Both the position numbers and the translations under genes were made by a program. From the NCBI GenBank assembly GCA_033557465.1, contig CM066048.1, positions 17,088,305 through 17,152,304 on the forward strand: a stretch of DNA of 64,000 nt. The letters run 5' to 3'. Source of the DNA: Ichthyophis bannanicus. Its lineage: Eukaryota; Chordata; Amphibia; Gymnophiona; Ichthyophiidae. Shown here piece after piece: positions 20,368-31,735 of this stretch. Every line of letters starts with the position of its first letter. Within the stretch, counting starts at the first letter, position 1. Under the pieces are notes generated by a model. That model had not been told where the DNA came from, did no database searches, and saw only the letters and a program-made list of their open reading frames with translations.

Positions 20368-21600
20368 TAAGAACATAAGATATGCCATACTGGGTCAGAC
20401 CAAGGTCCATCAAGCCCAGTATCCTGTTACCAACAGTGGCCAATCTAGGTCATACGTACCTAGCAGTTTCCCCAAAAGAGACAGGTTCCACAATGCTTGT
20501 ACTGGGTCAAGCATTGATATCCTGGGTCCCTTCTTAATAATGGTTTATGGATCTTTCTTCCAGGAACTTGTCCAAACCTTTTTTAAACCCAGCTACACTA
20601 ACAGCCTTTACTGCATCCTCCGGTAACAAATTCCAGAGTTTGATGACACGTTGAGTGAAAAAATATTTTCTTTTATTAGTCTTAAATAGTTTACCCTGTA
20701 ACTTCATTGCATGTCCCCTAGTCTTTCTATATTCTGATAACGTAAACAATCGATCTACGTTTACCCGTTCCACTCCATTCATTAATTTATAGACTTCTAT
20801 CATATCTCCCCTCAGCTGTCTCTTTTCCAGGTTAAAGAGCCCTAACCTTTTTAGCCTTTCTTCATAAGGGTATCCTTCCATCCCCTTTACCATTTTGGTG
20901 GCTCTTCTCTGAACCTTTTCTAATAACGCTATATCCTTTTTAAGATACGGCGACCAGAATTGCACACAATATTCATGGTGCGGTCTCGCCATGGAACGAT
21001 ATAGAGGCATTATAATATCTTTTGTTTTATTTTCCATTCCTTTCCTTATGATACCTAGCATTCTATTTGCTCTCTTGGCCGCCTCTGCACACTGGGCCGA
21101 GGGTTTTAACATGTTATCCACAATGACGCCTAAATCTTTTTCCTGGGTGGTGGTTCCTAATGTGGAACCTTGCATCGTGTAACCATAGTTTGGGTTGTTC
21201 TTCCCTAAGTGCATAACTTTGCACTTGTCCACATTAAATTTCATCTGCCATTTGGATGCCCAGTCTTCCAATTTATCAAGATCCTCTTGCAATTTTCCAC
21301 AATCCTCTTGGGTTTTAACAACTTTAAATAGTTTTGTGTCATCTGCAAATTTGATAACCTCACTCGTTATTCCCTTTTCCAGGTCATTTATGAATATGTC
21401 AAAAAGCAGCGGACCCAGCACAGATCCCTGGGGTACACCACTATTCACCTTTCTCCATTGGGAAAATTGGCCATTTAGCCCTACCCTCTGCTTTCTGTCT
21501 TTTAACCAGTTCCTCATCCACAATAGTACACTGCCTCCTATCCCATGACTCTTTAGTTTTGCCAAAAGTCTCTGATGAGGGACCTTGTCAAATGCTTTCT
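20368..21600 (-). mobile_element. CR1-type LINE, 5'-truncated (copy 2)
   Basis: Its 3' end at 20368 shares the CATAAGAACATAAGATATGC terminus with the copy at 804. It is truncated inside the reverse transcriptase at about 21600. Similarity to the first CR1 is very high over its whole length, so both belong to the same recent subfamily. Confidence 0.9.
20534..21600 (-). pseudogene. CR1 ORF2, C-terminal half
   Basis: The frame is open from the truncation point to the natural stop (EERSINHY). It contains [14 protein letters not shown], the catalytic [24 protein letters not shown] and the C-terminal domain. The endonuclease and the N-terminal half of the reverse transcriptase are missing, so it cannot act alone. 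Confidence 0.9.
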
Positions 21601-21847
21601 TGTTCTCTGTTGTACAATATCCAAGTTGATTGCAACTACCTAGTTCATTTCATTTCCAATCTTAACCGAGTTCACATTGTTGTTTTGTGTAAATCGCTTT
21701 GACTACCCAGAAAAAGCGGTATATAAAAAGTGTTAAATAAATAAATAAATATTTCAGCTGTTATTTTGTAATCAAAGACTCTGATTGGTAGGATATAAAT
21801 ATTCTACTTCCTTTCCTTCCTTAGTGTACACTGAACATAAATATTTG
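21601..21847 (+). other. Old LINE/SINE tail and short spacer
   Basis: TTGTGTAAATCGCTTTGACT ... GCGGTATATAAAA followed by (AAAT)n is a known type of non-LTR 3' tail, probably the end of the LINE at 18190. The remaining 90 bp before the DIRS end are unassigned. Confidence 0.5.
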
Positions 21848-22213
21848 ATCTCTAGGAACAAGCAGGAATGCAGCCTTCACATATGGATATCGACGGAGTC
21901 CGTGCGGGAACGCTCCCCAGCATCCATTCAGAAAGCCTTTGGGAGCAATCCACTGCACCTGCACATCTGCCTTCCCAAATTCTCTCCTCAGTTTTTCATT
22001 TTCTGCAGAATCAGCAAGTTGTTTTCTTTCTGTCACTGCTGAAAACGTCATTTTTGTGGTTTAAATCTGTGCTCTTCCTTTCCGTCGACGCCAGTACCTT
22101 CCCTGATACCAGCCCCGATATTTCTTTTATTTTTAAAATATTTTTTCTTTCATTTTTTCCAGTTTTGGTGGTTTCTACCACCAAATTAGGCTTTGGCCTA
22201 CTCTTTTCTGCCA

Positions 22214-24087
22214 TGATGGAAAAACACATTAGTGGCTTCAAAAAATGTACCAAGTGTTCTGCTACAATATCAGTGCCGATAAACATGACTGTTGTTTAAA
22301 ATGTTTGGGCCCACACCCTTTACTGACTAATTGTCCTTTGTGCCGACAAATGACAAAAAGAGGCCTAAAGAACAGAATCAGACAGTATGGTTCTCTGTTT
22401 GCCCAGACTCTCTTTCCGTGGCTTTCACATCGTTGAGGACATCTGCCCCCTCTCTTGGTTTATGTTTGTTTATTTAGTATTTGATATACCGCACATTTGT
22501 TATATCAGGGTAGGTAATGATACAAAAAAGAAATTTGAGAGTGGCCAAGGGCGGAAAGGAAAAGGAACTACAATAAATGACAGGACAGAGATAGGGCATT
22601 CACACAGCTAGTTAGGAGAAATGACAGAGAGGGATTAGAAGGAGCTGGGAAGCAGGTCAAAGTCCAAACATAAGACTAAGTTTAAGTTATCAGCATCGAG
22701 ATGTCCCTTCATCGTCATCGGGATTCACTGAAAGATGCATCCGATGCAGACCAGCCTGCCAAACAGCCCCAGTGGGAGGACCAGCCCTCCAAAGCACATC
22801 AGGGGCTCCAGGCCTAGGATGCTCCCAAGGCCTTGTCCTCCAGAGAGCTACTGGTTCCATGCTCTGGGACGGTGGCTGAGAGCCCTGTGCATGATTCCAC
22901 CCAGGCATCAGCTTCCTCCCTCGACCAGTGCATCCTGGCTGTCAAGAGGAGTTTGGCAGCATTCCTGGCAGCCTCAGTACCAATGGTATCGACAGCTCCG
23001 GTGGTGCACGCGTCAACATCGGCCTATGGCCAATATCTCCAGACCTCAAACCTGCATCAGGGGATCCTTTCCCTCCAATGCCTCCTTTGGATCCGACAGA
23101 CATTGTTGGTACCCAACAGGCTCCCGATGCCACACTGACTGATCATCGGCATCATGCCTCAACATTAGCTCGAGACCATCAATACTTTGACGTTCTGTCA
23201 TAATCGGACTCTACCTCCTCCGATTCCGATGATGCATCAGAGGACTCCAGGGGGAACCCGGAATCTCCCTTCCATTTGGTCCCTGCCAGAAGACATGTCT
23301 TTCCAAGACTTCATTCAAGACATGGCAACAGGCCTGCAGATTACCATGGCATCGGAGACAGAATCGAGGTCAGAGGACTTGGAAATCCTCCAGTACCCCT
23401 CGGCACCCAAAGAGGCTGCCATGTTACCGGTGCATCACATCCTGCAGGATCTAATGCTATGAATGCGGGAGCTAATGGTTCCACCTATTAGCAAACGACT
23501 TGATACCATGTACCAAGTTCCGCCATGCCCTTGTTTTCAAAAGCCTCAACTACCACACCACTCCATGGTGGTGGAATTGGCGATGCATTGCATCAAGAGT
23601 TTTAAAAATCATTCTTTCATGTCTCCGGGCCAGGACTCCAGAACGCTCAATGCCATTGGGCATCTGTGCTTTCAGGCATGCATGCTCACTTCTAGGATTA
23701 CTTCCTACATGCTCTATATGGGCATGTATCGGTGCTCGCAAAATGGCATGGCTCCAGGCATCTGACATTGAACAGTGGGTTCAAGATAAATTGGCAAATA
23801 TCCCCTGTTCTGGAGAGAACCTTTTTGAAAGGATTGGAGAGAGAAGGCTGGAGAGACTGAGACAGATGATCTCGCCCTCAAACACCTCTCCAGATAGACG
23901 TCAGACCCCTCTAGGAGGAAGACCAATCCAAAGAAGTCTTTCTTTCCTAAGAAAAAGAAATGATATCCTTATCCACCTGCAGCTGCTTACCAACCTCAGC
24001 AGTGACAGCAGGGCCCTCGCCAGCCCAAAAAAGCCTAAGATGCCTAAGCCCCAACCAGCTGTACAACCACAGCCAGCACCTAGTTTT
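22214..24087 (+). pseudogene. DIRS copy A gag
   Basis: The start MEKHISGFKKCTKCSATISV matches MEKPTSGFKRCTKCGGTISV of copy B. The following CLKCLGP...CPLC half of the Cys cluster lies in another frame. Later pieces (KQEVSFQDFIQDMATGLQI-like and WVQDKLANIPCSGENLFE) match the middle and C-terminal part. A SINE-like insert lies at 22458-22690. Many frameshifts are present. Gag is the presumed structural/RNA-binding protein. Confidence 0.7.
22458..22690 (-). mobile_element. SINE or LINE tail fragment inside DIRS gag
   Basis: GTTTATTTAGTATTTGATAT ACCGC is the reverse complement of a GCGGTATATCAAATACTAAATAAA-type tail. It breaks the homology between copies A and B. Family not determined. Confidence 0.5.
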
Positions 24088-24109
24088 TGACTCCTTCCTA
24101 GAGAGCATA

Positions 24110-25719
24110 GTTACTCTGCCTCTGCAGGGTCCCCCACCCCTACACATAGCAGGCAGACTACTATACTCACAGGTGGCACCTCATCACATCAGAGCAGTGG
24201 ACTCTCAACATCATCCAAAGGGGCTATCTGCTTCATTTCAAAAGCTTACCCCCCCCCACCACCTCCACAAGGGATTATCCCACAAACCCCTTGCAGGCCA
24301 ATCTCCTATCAGTCGAGGTGTCCACCCTGTTAGCTCAGAGGGCCATAGAAAGAGTTCTGCCCACCCATGAGGGCAGGGATTTCTACTCTCCTTATCCCCA
24401 AGAAGACAGGAGGGTTCAGGCCCATTCTAGATCTAAGGAATCTAAACAAATTCCTTGTTCGAGAAAAATTCAAAATGATTTCCCTCGGTACTCTTCTGCC
24501 ATACCTTCAGAGGAACAACTGGCTATGTTCTGTAGATCTCAAGGAGGCATACACACAATTGCTGATCCACCCTCAACACAGACAGTATCTGTGCTTTTGG
24601 TTCCAGAAAACTCACTACCAATATCGGGCACTGCCTTTCGGGTCAGCCTCCGTACCCTGAGTGTTCACAAAATGCATGGCAGTGGTTGCTGCCTACCTTC
24701 GTACTTTGGGGGTCTTCGTCTTGCCTTACTTAGATGACTGGCTAATCAGGGGAGAATCTCCACAAGAGGTAAAGCTATCTCTTCATCGCACCATCACTGT
24801 AATCCAAGATCTGGGATTCATCTTAAACATTCCCAAATCGCACCTGGTGTTATCCCAGCAGCTTGAATTCATCGGAGCACTTCTGGACACTTGTCAGGCC
24901 TGAGCTTTCCTTCCATAGGACTGCTCTGCCCATCTCATTGAGCTGACCCACAGTATAAGTGGTCACAGTGCCGTAACAGCTTGGGAAATAATGTGCCTTC
25001 TGGGGTACATGACCGTCACAGTTCTTGTCATCCCCTATGCCTGCCTGCCTGCACATACGGCATACCCAATGGACTCCGCCACCTCAATGGACCCAAACAA
25101 CCGGCTTTCTCTCAGACACAATCTGCATCACCCCTCCATTTGTCAACACCCTTCAGTGGTAGTGCTCCCCTCAAAACCACCTCGGAGGGTCACCTTTTCA
25201 GATGCCTCCACCTCAAGGCACCCTGACAATGGATGCTTCCAAACTCAGGTGGAGAGCACATCTGAACAGTCTCACCAAACAAGGACAGTGGACAAAACAG
25301 GAATCTCGGTTGCAGATCAACCTCCTGTGTTACGTGTTCTTATGAATGCCCTTTGGGTTTTTCAACCACATCTCTGAGGCAAACAGGTCTTAGTCAGTTG
25401 GCCATGTTCTGTGTGAACAAGCAGGGGGGAACGGGTTCCTATCCACGCTGCCAGGAAATCCTTTGTCTCTGGCTCTTCTCCATTGCACACCGCATCCGCC
25501 TCAGGGCGTTGTATCTCCCGGGCGAACTCATTCTCCTTGTAGACAGACTCAGCCATATCCTACGCCCACACAAGTGGACTTTAAATCGGGAAATGGCATC
25601 TTGGATCTTTTATATATGGGAGACCCCCCCAAAATAGGTCTATTCACCACCCAGGAGAATGCACATCTTCCGCTGTTCTGCTCAATGCTTCCCTTCCTGA
25701 ACAGCACTATTAATTGGTC
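24110..25719 (+). pseudogene. DIRS copy A pol (RT, RNase H, start of MT-like region)
   Basis: RT motifs are readable: PKKTGGFRPILDLRNLNKFL (24390), SVDLKEAYTQLLIHP, LPFGSASVP and LPYLDDWLIRG with the catalytic YLDD (about 24727). RNase H traces (VNKQGGTGS) lie near 25415. Stops and frameshifts are frequent. The frame ends at the copy B junction (25719). Confidence 0.82.
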
Positions 25720-25930
25720 TATCTCCAGGAACAAGCAGGAATGTAGTCATCACATATGGGTATCGTCGGTACCGACGGAGCCTGCGCAGGAACGCTCCCC
25801 AGCGTCCAATTAGAAAGCTTTTGGGAGCATCCCACAGCGCCTGTGTGCTGCCTTCCCGCCTTTCCCAACTGCCTCTCTCCAGTTGTTCTTTTTCCGCAGA
25901 GCCAGCAGGTTGTGTTCCTGTCACTGCAGA
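25720..25930 (+). repeat. DIRS copy B left inverted terminal repeat
   Basis: The sequence from TATCTCCAGG through GACGGAGCCTGCGCAGGAAC to GCAGCC-rich leader is the reverse complement of 31190-31380. Homologous left ends lie at 21848 and 54698. Confidence 0.9.
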
Positions 25931-26108
25931 AGAATTCTTTTTTATTTCTTTCTTTTTTCTGGTCGCGTTTGCCTTCCTCGACGCTCTACCGGTACCGCCG
26001 TTTTTGTCTCTTCTTATTTCTGTAAAAAAAATATATATATTCTCTTTTTTCTTTTTCTTCAGGTGCATGCGCCTTTTTGGGCCTTAGGCCCAAAAACCTT
26101 TCCTTACC

Positions 26109-27951
26109 ATGGAGAAACCTACCTCAGGTTTCAAAAGGTGCACCAAGTGTGGTGGTACCATTTCCGTCACTGACACCCATGAATGGTGTCTAAAATGTTT
26201 AGGTCCTGACCACTCCATCACGGATTGTATGTCCTGCGCCATGATCTCTAAAAGAGGTCGGCAGAACTGAGCTGCTAAGCTCAGTACGCTGTTTCCCTCT
26301 GATGCAGCTTCGGTGGCATCGACATCTTCCAGGGCTGCTTCTTCCTCCCGTGGATCTCAGGTAACTAAACATAAATCCAGCCGGTCCTCAAAGGGTAGAT
26401 CTCCTTCTAAGCATCAAGATGCCTCTGACATTGCCCTCGAGGATTCTGCACTGGCAAAATTACCCCGGGGGAGGCTTCGTCTTCCAAAGCATTATCGGGG
26501 TTCCAGGATGTTCTCGAGGCCTCGACCTCGGCAGAACTACTGGTGCCATGCTGTGGAGTACCGGCGGTCTCCTCCGGTACCGACATCCAGGCACTGGCAG
26601 CGTCGATAAACCAGAGAGTTCTGGCTATGGAACGCAGTCTGGCAGCTTTCCTTGCGGCATCAACGCCCTCGGAACCACGACAGACAATTCCACCGGTACC
26701 GGCCTCGGTATCGGTACCGATAGCATCGACATCGGCATCGGTGTCTGCTTTGCCGGTACCCAGTCATCCGATGACCTCCGGTACCGATACCCCGGTACCG
26801 GTTACTCCCGGTACCTACTTTGGTCGGTACGGGTATCGGGCTCTTCAAGAGCATCCGGACAAACGATACTTCGAGTCCTCAGAAGAATCTGAGGATTCTG
26901 ACAGTTCTGTCGATGCAGCGATGCTTCTCCCAGAGGAGCCCTCCTCCCCTAAACGCAGGATGTCTCCTCCAGAGGATATTTCCTTCCAGGATTTTATCAG
27001 GGAGGTGGCTCGGGGCCTATCCATTACTGTGGCCCCTAAAACAGAGCCAAGGGCCAAGGGGTTGGAAATTCTACAATATCCCAAAACTCCTAAGGAGGCA
27101 GCTACCTTGCCCATTCATGAGATTTTATATGATGATATGTTAAGGATGTGGGAAACACCTCTCACCACCTCTCCTCATTCTCATAGACTGGATACTATGT
27201 ATCGAGTCCCTCCTTGTCCTGGGTTCCATAAGACTCAGCTTCCTCACCACTCTATTGTAGTGGAGTCAGCTATGAGAAGGATCAAGAGTGCAAAAAGGCA
27301 TGCCTCTAATCCTCCAGGACGTGAGTACAGAACCCTGGATGCTTTTGGACGTCGGGTCTTCCAAGCTTCCATGCTTTCTGCCAGGATCAGTTCCTATAGT
27401 CTCTACATGGGATGTTCCTGAAGGAGGTCACAGATTATTTAGGGGCTTTAAGTCCTTTTCTTCCTGAGGATAAAAAACAGGATTTTCTCACTTTGGTCAA
27501 ACATGCCCAAGATGTTTCTAAATTTTCCTACCGTGCAGCCTTTGACTGCTTTGAGTGCATAAGCAGAACCTCGGCTATTGCCATAGTTGCACGTAGAATT
27601 GCTTAGCTCCAGGCATCTGATCTAGAGCTCTGGGTACAAGACAAATTGGGAAATATCCCTTGTACTGGTGAGAACCTGTTTGGTAAAGATTGGCAGGAAA
27701 AGGCCAATGAAATGGATGCTGAAAATTCCACCTTGGATAGATTATCCAAGTCCACTACTGATCCTGCTAGAAAGAAATTGTTCAAGAAACCATTCTTTTC
27801 TAAAAAGAAAAGATTTTATCCTGCTTATGTTCAGCAGGGACGTTCTGCAGGTCAGCTTGCCAGGAAAAGTCAGCAACCACCCAAACAGAAGAAAGCAAAG
27901 GCTGCTAGGCATCAACCGGCCCAGCAGGCTCAGCCTCCACAGGGCCTTTGA
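26109..27951 (+). pseudogene. DIRS copy B gag
   Basis: The start at 26109 (MEKPTSGFKRCTKCGGTISV) leads into a CxxC...CLKC...H...CMSC cluster within 50 residues, a probable zinc-binding module. A TGA follows after KRGRQN at about 26269. The same frame continues with a Ser/Arg-rich segment, then shifts twice (near 26560 and 27412). The C-terminal half has SPPEDISFQDFIREVARGLS, LSPFLPEDKKQDFLTL and a basic tail (KKPFFSKKKRFYPAY). About 615 codons are covered in all. Gag presumably packages element RNA. It is broken by one stop and two frameshifts. Confidence 0.78.
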
Positions 27952-28029
27952 CTCTCATCTAGAGAACTTAGCCTTCCTGGTTCTCGGGGGACCATTCCAG
28001 GAAGGTTATGTCATTTTGCCCCCAGATGG

Positions 28030-29862
28030 GGGCAAATAACAGCAGAGCATTGGACACTCTCCATCATAAAGGAGGGGTACAAGCTTCATTTTTAAAGCAT
28101 GCCCCCTCACACAATAGTAAAGCAGTTCAATTCTCCGACCTCTCTCATCAACCTGTTAGGTCAGGAGGTCGCTATCCTTCTTGCCCAAGGGGCAATAGAA
28201 GAAGTACCCCTTCATCAGCAGGGTACAGGGTTCTATTTCCCTTATTTCCTTATCCCAAAGAAAACAGGGGGTTACAGACCTATCTTAGACCTCAGAGAAT
28301 TGAACAAATTCCTTGTCAAGGAGAAATTCAAAATGATTTCTCTTGGATCTCTGCTGCCATACCTTCAGAGTCAGGATTGGCTTTGTTCTCTAGATCTCAA
28401 GGATGCGTACACCCATGTTCTCATCCATCCAATTCACAGAAGGTTCCTTCGGTTCCTTTTTCAGGGAAAGCACTACCAATACAGGGTGCTTCCTTTTGGC
28501 CTGGCCTCAGCACCAAGGGTGTTCACAAAATGCATGGCTGTTGTAGCAGCATTTCTCCGCACTCTAGGGATATTCGTCTTCCCCTACTTAGACGATTGGC
28601 TCATTCGAGCCCCAACAGAGTCAGAGGCCAGGACTTTTCTATCCTGCACAATGCGTATCCTTCAGTATTTAGGGATGGTAATAAACATCCCAAAATTCAG
28701 TCTAATTCCCACTCAGTCTTTAGAGTTCATAGGAGCTTTGCTGGATACCACAAAGGCAAGGGCCTATCTTCCCCAGGCCCGTTGCCTTTGCCTGGTGCAG
28801 TTAGCTTCTCAAGCAGTGCTAAAGCCTCATCTAACCGCTCGAGAAATGTTACAACTACTAGGCCACATGGCATCTACTCTGCATGTGGTTCCCTATGCTC
28901 GCCTCCATATGAGGGCAGCTCAGTGGACTTTATCCACCCAATGGACCCAGGCATCAGGATGCCTGTCAGACAAAATAGCAAACACAAGTCTCCTTATTTT
29001 GTCCCTCCAGTGGTGGAAGTCCACTTAAAACCTGTTGCTGGGGTCCCCTTTTCAACAACCTTTACCCCAAGCAACTCTCACAACAGATGCTTCCCCAGTG
29101 GGATGGCGAGCTCATCTGCAAGACCTCTCCACCCAGGGCACCTGGTCTCCACAGGAGAGTTATCTACATATCAATCTCTTGGAGCTCAGAGCAATCTTCC
29201 TTGCTCTGTGAGTGTTCCACACCCTGCTCAGCTACAAGACAGTCCTCATTCATACGGAGAAACAAGTAGCCATGTTCTATGTGAGCAAGCAGGGGGGAAC
29301 AGGCTCTCTGTCGCTTTGCAATGAAGCTTTGCAACTATGGGCCCTCGCCAGAGAGCATCAGATTCATCTTCTGGCAGTGTATCTGCCAGGCATTCAGAAC
29401 TCTTGGGCAGACAGACTCAGTCGAGTTCTGCTTCCACACGAGTGGTCTCTGCATGCAGAGCAGGTGGCCAGGATATTTCAACTTTGGGGAACCCCGGACA
29501 TAGACCTCTTTGCAAGTCCGTGGAATGCCAAACTTCCCCGGTTCTGTTCCAGAATTCCGGCTCAGGGGGCTCAGGCCAGGGATGCTTTCCTCCTTTACTG
29601 GGGTCAAGACTTCCTGTATGCCTTTCCACCCATTCCCCTAATTCCCAAAACCCTGTTCAGGCTTCAGAGAGACAGAGGCCATATGATTCTCATAGCTCCA
29701 CATTGGCCACAGCAAGTGTGGTACTCTCTGCTTCTACATCTCTCTCAAGCTCCCTCCCTGGAGTTAGAATCTGCTCCAGATCTCCTATCTCAGGAGGGCG
29801 GAATGTTATGGCATCCCAATCCCCAGTCTCTGCATCTCAGGGCTTGGTTGCTGAAGGCCTAG
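28030..29862 (+). pseudogene. DIRS copy B pol: RT, RNase H, methyltransferase-like region
   Basis: RT motifs in order: PKKTGGYRPILDLRELNKFL, SLDLKDAYTHVLIHP, LPFGLASAPRVF and FPYLDDWLIRA (catalytic YLDD near 28590). RNase H shows TTDASPVGW and LELRAIFLAL, but the third acidic position reads HTEKQVA where copy C has TDNQVA. The region DLFASPWNAKLPRFCSRIP ... LIAPHWPQQVWY matches the DIRS region usually annotated as Dam-like methyltransferase. Two in-frame stops (about 29028 and 29209) break an otherwise continuous frame. Confidence 0.88.
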
Positions 29863-30899
29863 ATATCCATGATCTTAATATCCCTCAGCAAGTAAAAGAT
29901 ATTCTTTTTGCTTCCAGGAAACCTTCCACAAGACGCTTTTATGCTTTCAAGTGGAAAAGGTTTACCATATGGTGTTCGCAAAAGGGTCTTAACCCCCTTG
30001 CGATACCTCTGGAATCATTGCTGGAGTATCTCCTTCATTTATCCAATGCAGGTCTTAAGACTAATTCAGTAAGAGTCCATTTGAGTGCTATTGCAGCTTC
30101 CTTTAAGCCTCTAAATGGACAACCTATTTCCTCTCATCCTCTTATAGCAAGATTTATGAGAGGCCTGCTTTTAACTAAGCCTCCCATTAGGCCACCACCT
30201 GTGGCATGGGACTTAAACCTGGTTCTTGGGCAGCTCATGAAGCCACCTTTCGAACCTTTAGCTACTACCTCCTTGAAATTCCTTTCTTGGAAGGTTATCT
30301 TTCTCATTGCAATCACATCAGCACGCCGCATTAGTGAGTTGCAAGCGCTAGTAGCTGATCCACCTTATACAAGGTTCCATCATGACAAGGTAGTCCTTAG
30401 GACTCATCCACACTTTATGCCAAAGGTGGTCTCGCCTTTTCATCTGAACCAAGCGGTCTACCTATCTGTGTTTTTTCCAAGGCCTCATGCATCAAATGCA
30501 GAGAGGAGTCTTCATACCTTGGACTGTAAAAGAGCTTTAGCCTTTTACTTACAAAGAATACAGCGACATAGAAAGTCCTCTCAACTCTTTGTTGCTTTTG
30601 ATCCTTCTCATTTGGGACTTCCAGTCTCCAAGAGAACACTGTCTAACTGGATTGCTCAGTGTATTTCCTTTGCCTATCAGAGTAAGAACCTTTCTCTGGA
30701 GGGCCATGTCAGAGCTCACAATGTGAGAGCCATGGCAGCCTCAATGTCTCATCTGCACTCTGTGTCTATCGACGACATCTGTCGAGCAGCCACTTGGGCC
30801 TCGGTTCATACCTTCACAGCACATTACTGCTTGGACAAGGAATCCCGCCGGGATGCCTTGTTTGGTCAGGCTGTTCTCCAACACGTGTTCCATACCTAA
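29337..30899 (+). CDS. DIRS copy B tyrosine recombinase, intact frame
   Basis: The frame is open for 520 codons; the recombinase proper begins around 29830, overlapping the end of pol in another frame. The SAM-like core-binding domain includes KPSTRRFYAFKWKRFTIWC. Catalytic motifs are present: first Arg in AITSARRISELQ, the H-x-x-R box in RAHNVRAMAASM, and the nucleophilic Tyr in FTAHYCLDKESRRD. DIRS recombinases insert the circular cDNA. The true start codon is uncertain because the upstream 160 codons are probably the shadow of pol. It is the best preserved recombinase in the window. Confidence 0.88.
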   Translation: MGPRQRASDSSSGSVSARHSELLGRQTQSSSASTRVVSACRAGGQDISTLGNPGHRPLCKSVECQTSPVLFQNSGSGGSGQGCFPPLLGSRLPVCLSTHSPNSQNPVQASERQRPYDSHSSTLATASVVLSASTSLSSSLPGVRICSRSPISGGRNVMASQSPVSASQGLVAEGLDIHDLNIPQQVKDILFASRKPSTRRFYAFKWKRFTIWCSQKGLNPLAIPLESLLEYLLHLSNAGLKTNSVRVHLSAIAASFKPLNGQPISSHPLIARFMRGLLLTKPPIRPPPVAWDLNLVLGQLMKPPFEPLATTSLKFLSWKVIFLIAITSARRISELQALVADPPYTRFHHDKVVLRTHPHFMPKVVSPFHLNQAVYLSVFFPRPHASNAERSLHTLDCKRALAFYLQRIQRHRKSSQLFVAFDPSHLGLPVSKRTLSNWIAQCISFAYQSKNLSLEGHVRAHNVRAMAASMSHLHSVSIDDICRAATWASVHTFTAHYCLDKESRRDALFGQAVLQHVFHT

Positions 30900-31009
30900 T
30901 CAACTCCTACCCGCCATCCCTGGTAGGATGCCAGAGATCCATGGGGGAAGTGGAGCCCTATTCAGGGACACACAACTTCTGGGGTCTCTCCCTGGCACCT
31001 AAATCTAGG

Positions 31010-31115
31010 GAGTTCCCATATGTGATGACTACATTTCTGCTTATTCCCGGAGATAGCATAGTTACTCACCTGTAACAGGTGATCTCCGGGAACAGCAGGA
31101 ATTTAGTCCTCACAA
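31010..31115 (+). repeat. DIRS copy B internal complementary region
   Basis: CATATGTGATGACTACATTT...CCCGGAGATA is the complement of the left end (25720-25757). It is followed directly by GCATAGTTACTCACCTGTAA ... TTTAGTCCTCAC, the complement of the right end (31338-31392). The junction lies near 31062. In the DIRS model this region templates joining of the two ends into a circle. Confidence 0.9.
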
Positions 31116-31138
31116 CCCACCCACCTCCCCTAGGAGTT

Positions 31139-31190
31139 GTATCTCTCTATCTATCTATCTCTTTCCTTTCCCTCTCTCTCTCTTTGTCTC
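31139..31190 (+). repeat. CT-rich microsatellite in DIRS copy B
   Basis: A (TATC)n/(CT)n stretch lies between the internal complementary region and the right terminal repeat. A similar CT run occupies the same place in copy C (61690-61740), so it is part of the element. Confidence 0.7.
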
Positions 31191-31392
31191 AGCTTTAGAA
31201 CTCAACTGGAGAGAGGCAGTTGGGAAAGGCGGGAAGGCAGCACGCAGGCGCTGTGGGATGCTCCCAAAAGCTTTCTAATTGGACGCTGGGGAGCGTTCCC
31301 GCGCAGGCTCCGTCTGTACCGACGATACCCATATGTGAGGACTAAATTCCTGCTGTTCGCGGAGATCACTTGTTACAGGTGAGTAACTATGC
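31190..31392 (+). repeat. DIRS copy B right inverted terminal repeat
   Basis: It is the reverse complement of the left repeat (GTTCCCGCGCAGGCTCCGTC...) and extends further outward with GGAGATCACTTGTTACAGGTGAG and TAACTATGC, which the left end lacks. Confidence 0.9.
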
Positions 31393-31431
31393 TTTACCAG
31401 AGCACAGTATACACCAATTATTATCACTTCA

Positions 31432-31735
31432 ATTTATTTATTTATTTAGCTGTATTTATATCCCGCTTTTCACCAGGTCAAAGCGGTCAATTGGGAGATA
31501 CATTTAACACGAGGGGATATGACATACATACGCTAATACTTACAGGGAACATGGGCAATGGAGGGTTAAGTGGCTTGCCCAAGACCACAAGGAGTACCTA
31601 TAGGACTAGAAATCCCAGTCCCTCCGGCCTGAGATTGCTGTCCCCCGGTCCTCCGGCCTGAAGTACCTTGTCCTAACCACTAGGCCACTCCTGAAGTACC
31701 TTGTCCTAACCACTAGGCCACTTCAATTGCTCCAC
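31432..31735 (-). mobile_element. tRNA-derived SINE
   Basis: On the minus strand it reads GGCCTAGTGGTTAGGACAAG (A-box region, near 31730), then GGGCAAGCCACTTAACCCTC and a tail ...GACCGCTTTGACC...AAAGCGGGATATAAATAC with (AAAT)n. The 5' part is duplicated: CTGAAGTACCTTGTCCTAAC occurs twice (31659 and 31693). This tail type is shared with the LINE remnants at 21690 and 36812. Confidence 0.75.

Larger units (their letters stand above)
21848..25719 (+). mobile_element. DIRS copy A, left part
   Basis: It begins with the same left terminus as copies B and C (CTAGGAACAAGCAGGAATG ... CGACGGAGTCCG). It carries degraded gag and pol and stops abruptly in the methyltransferase-like region at the left end of copy B. 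The missing continuation is at 36085-36811. Numerous stops make it older than copy B. Confidence 0.88.
25720..31392 (+). mobile_element. DIRS copy B, complete
   Basis: This 5.7-kb element runs from the left terminus TATCTCCAGGAACAAGCAGG to the right terminus ...GGTGAGTAACTATGC. It has inverted terminal repeats of about 200 bp, gag, pol, an intact tyrosine-recombinase frame and an internal complementary region. DIRS integrate by site-specific recombination without target duplication, and none is seen. It sits inside copy A, at its left junction 25719/25720. Confidence 0.92.

Noticed and set aside
28008..29324. 438-codon frame in DIRS copy B
   Set aside because: An alternate frame of pol; the same shadow frame appears in copy C at 56237-57520 because the underlying pol is conserved.
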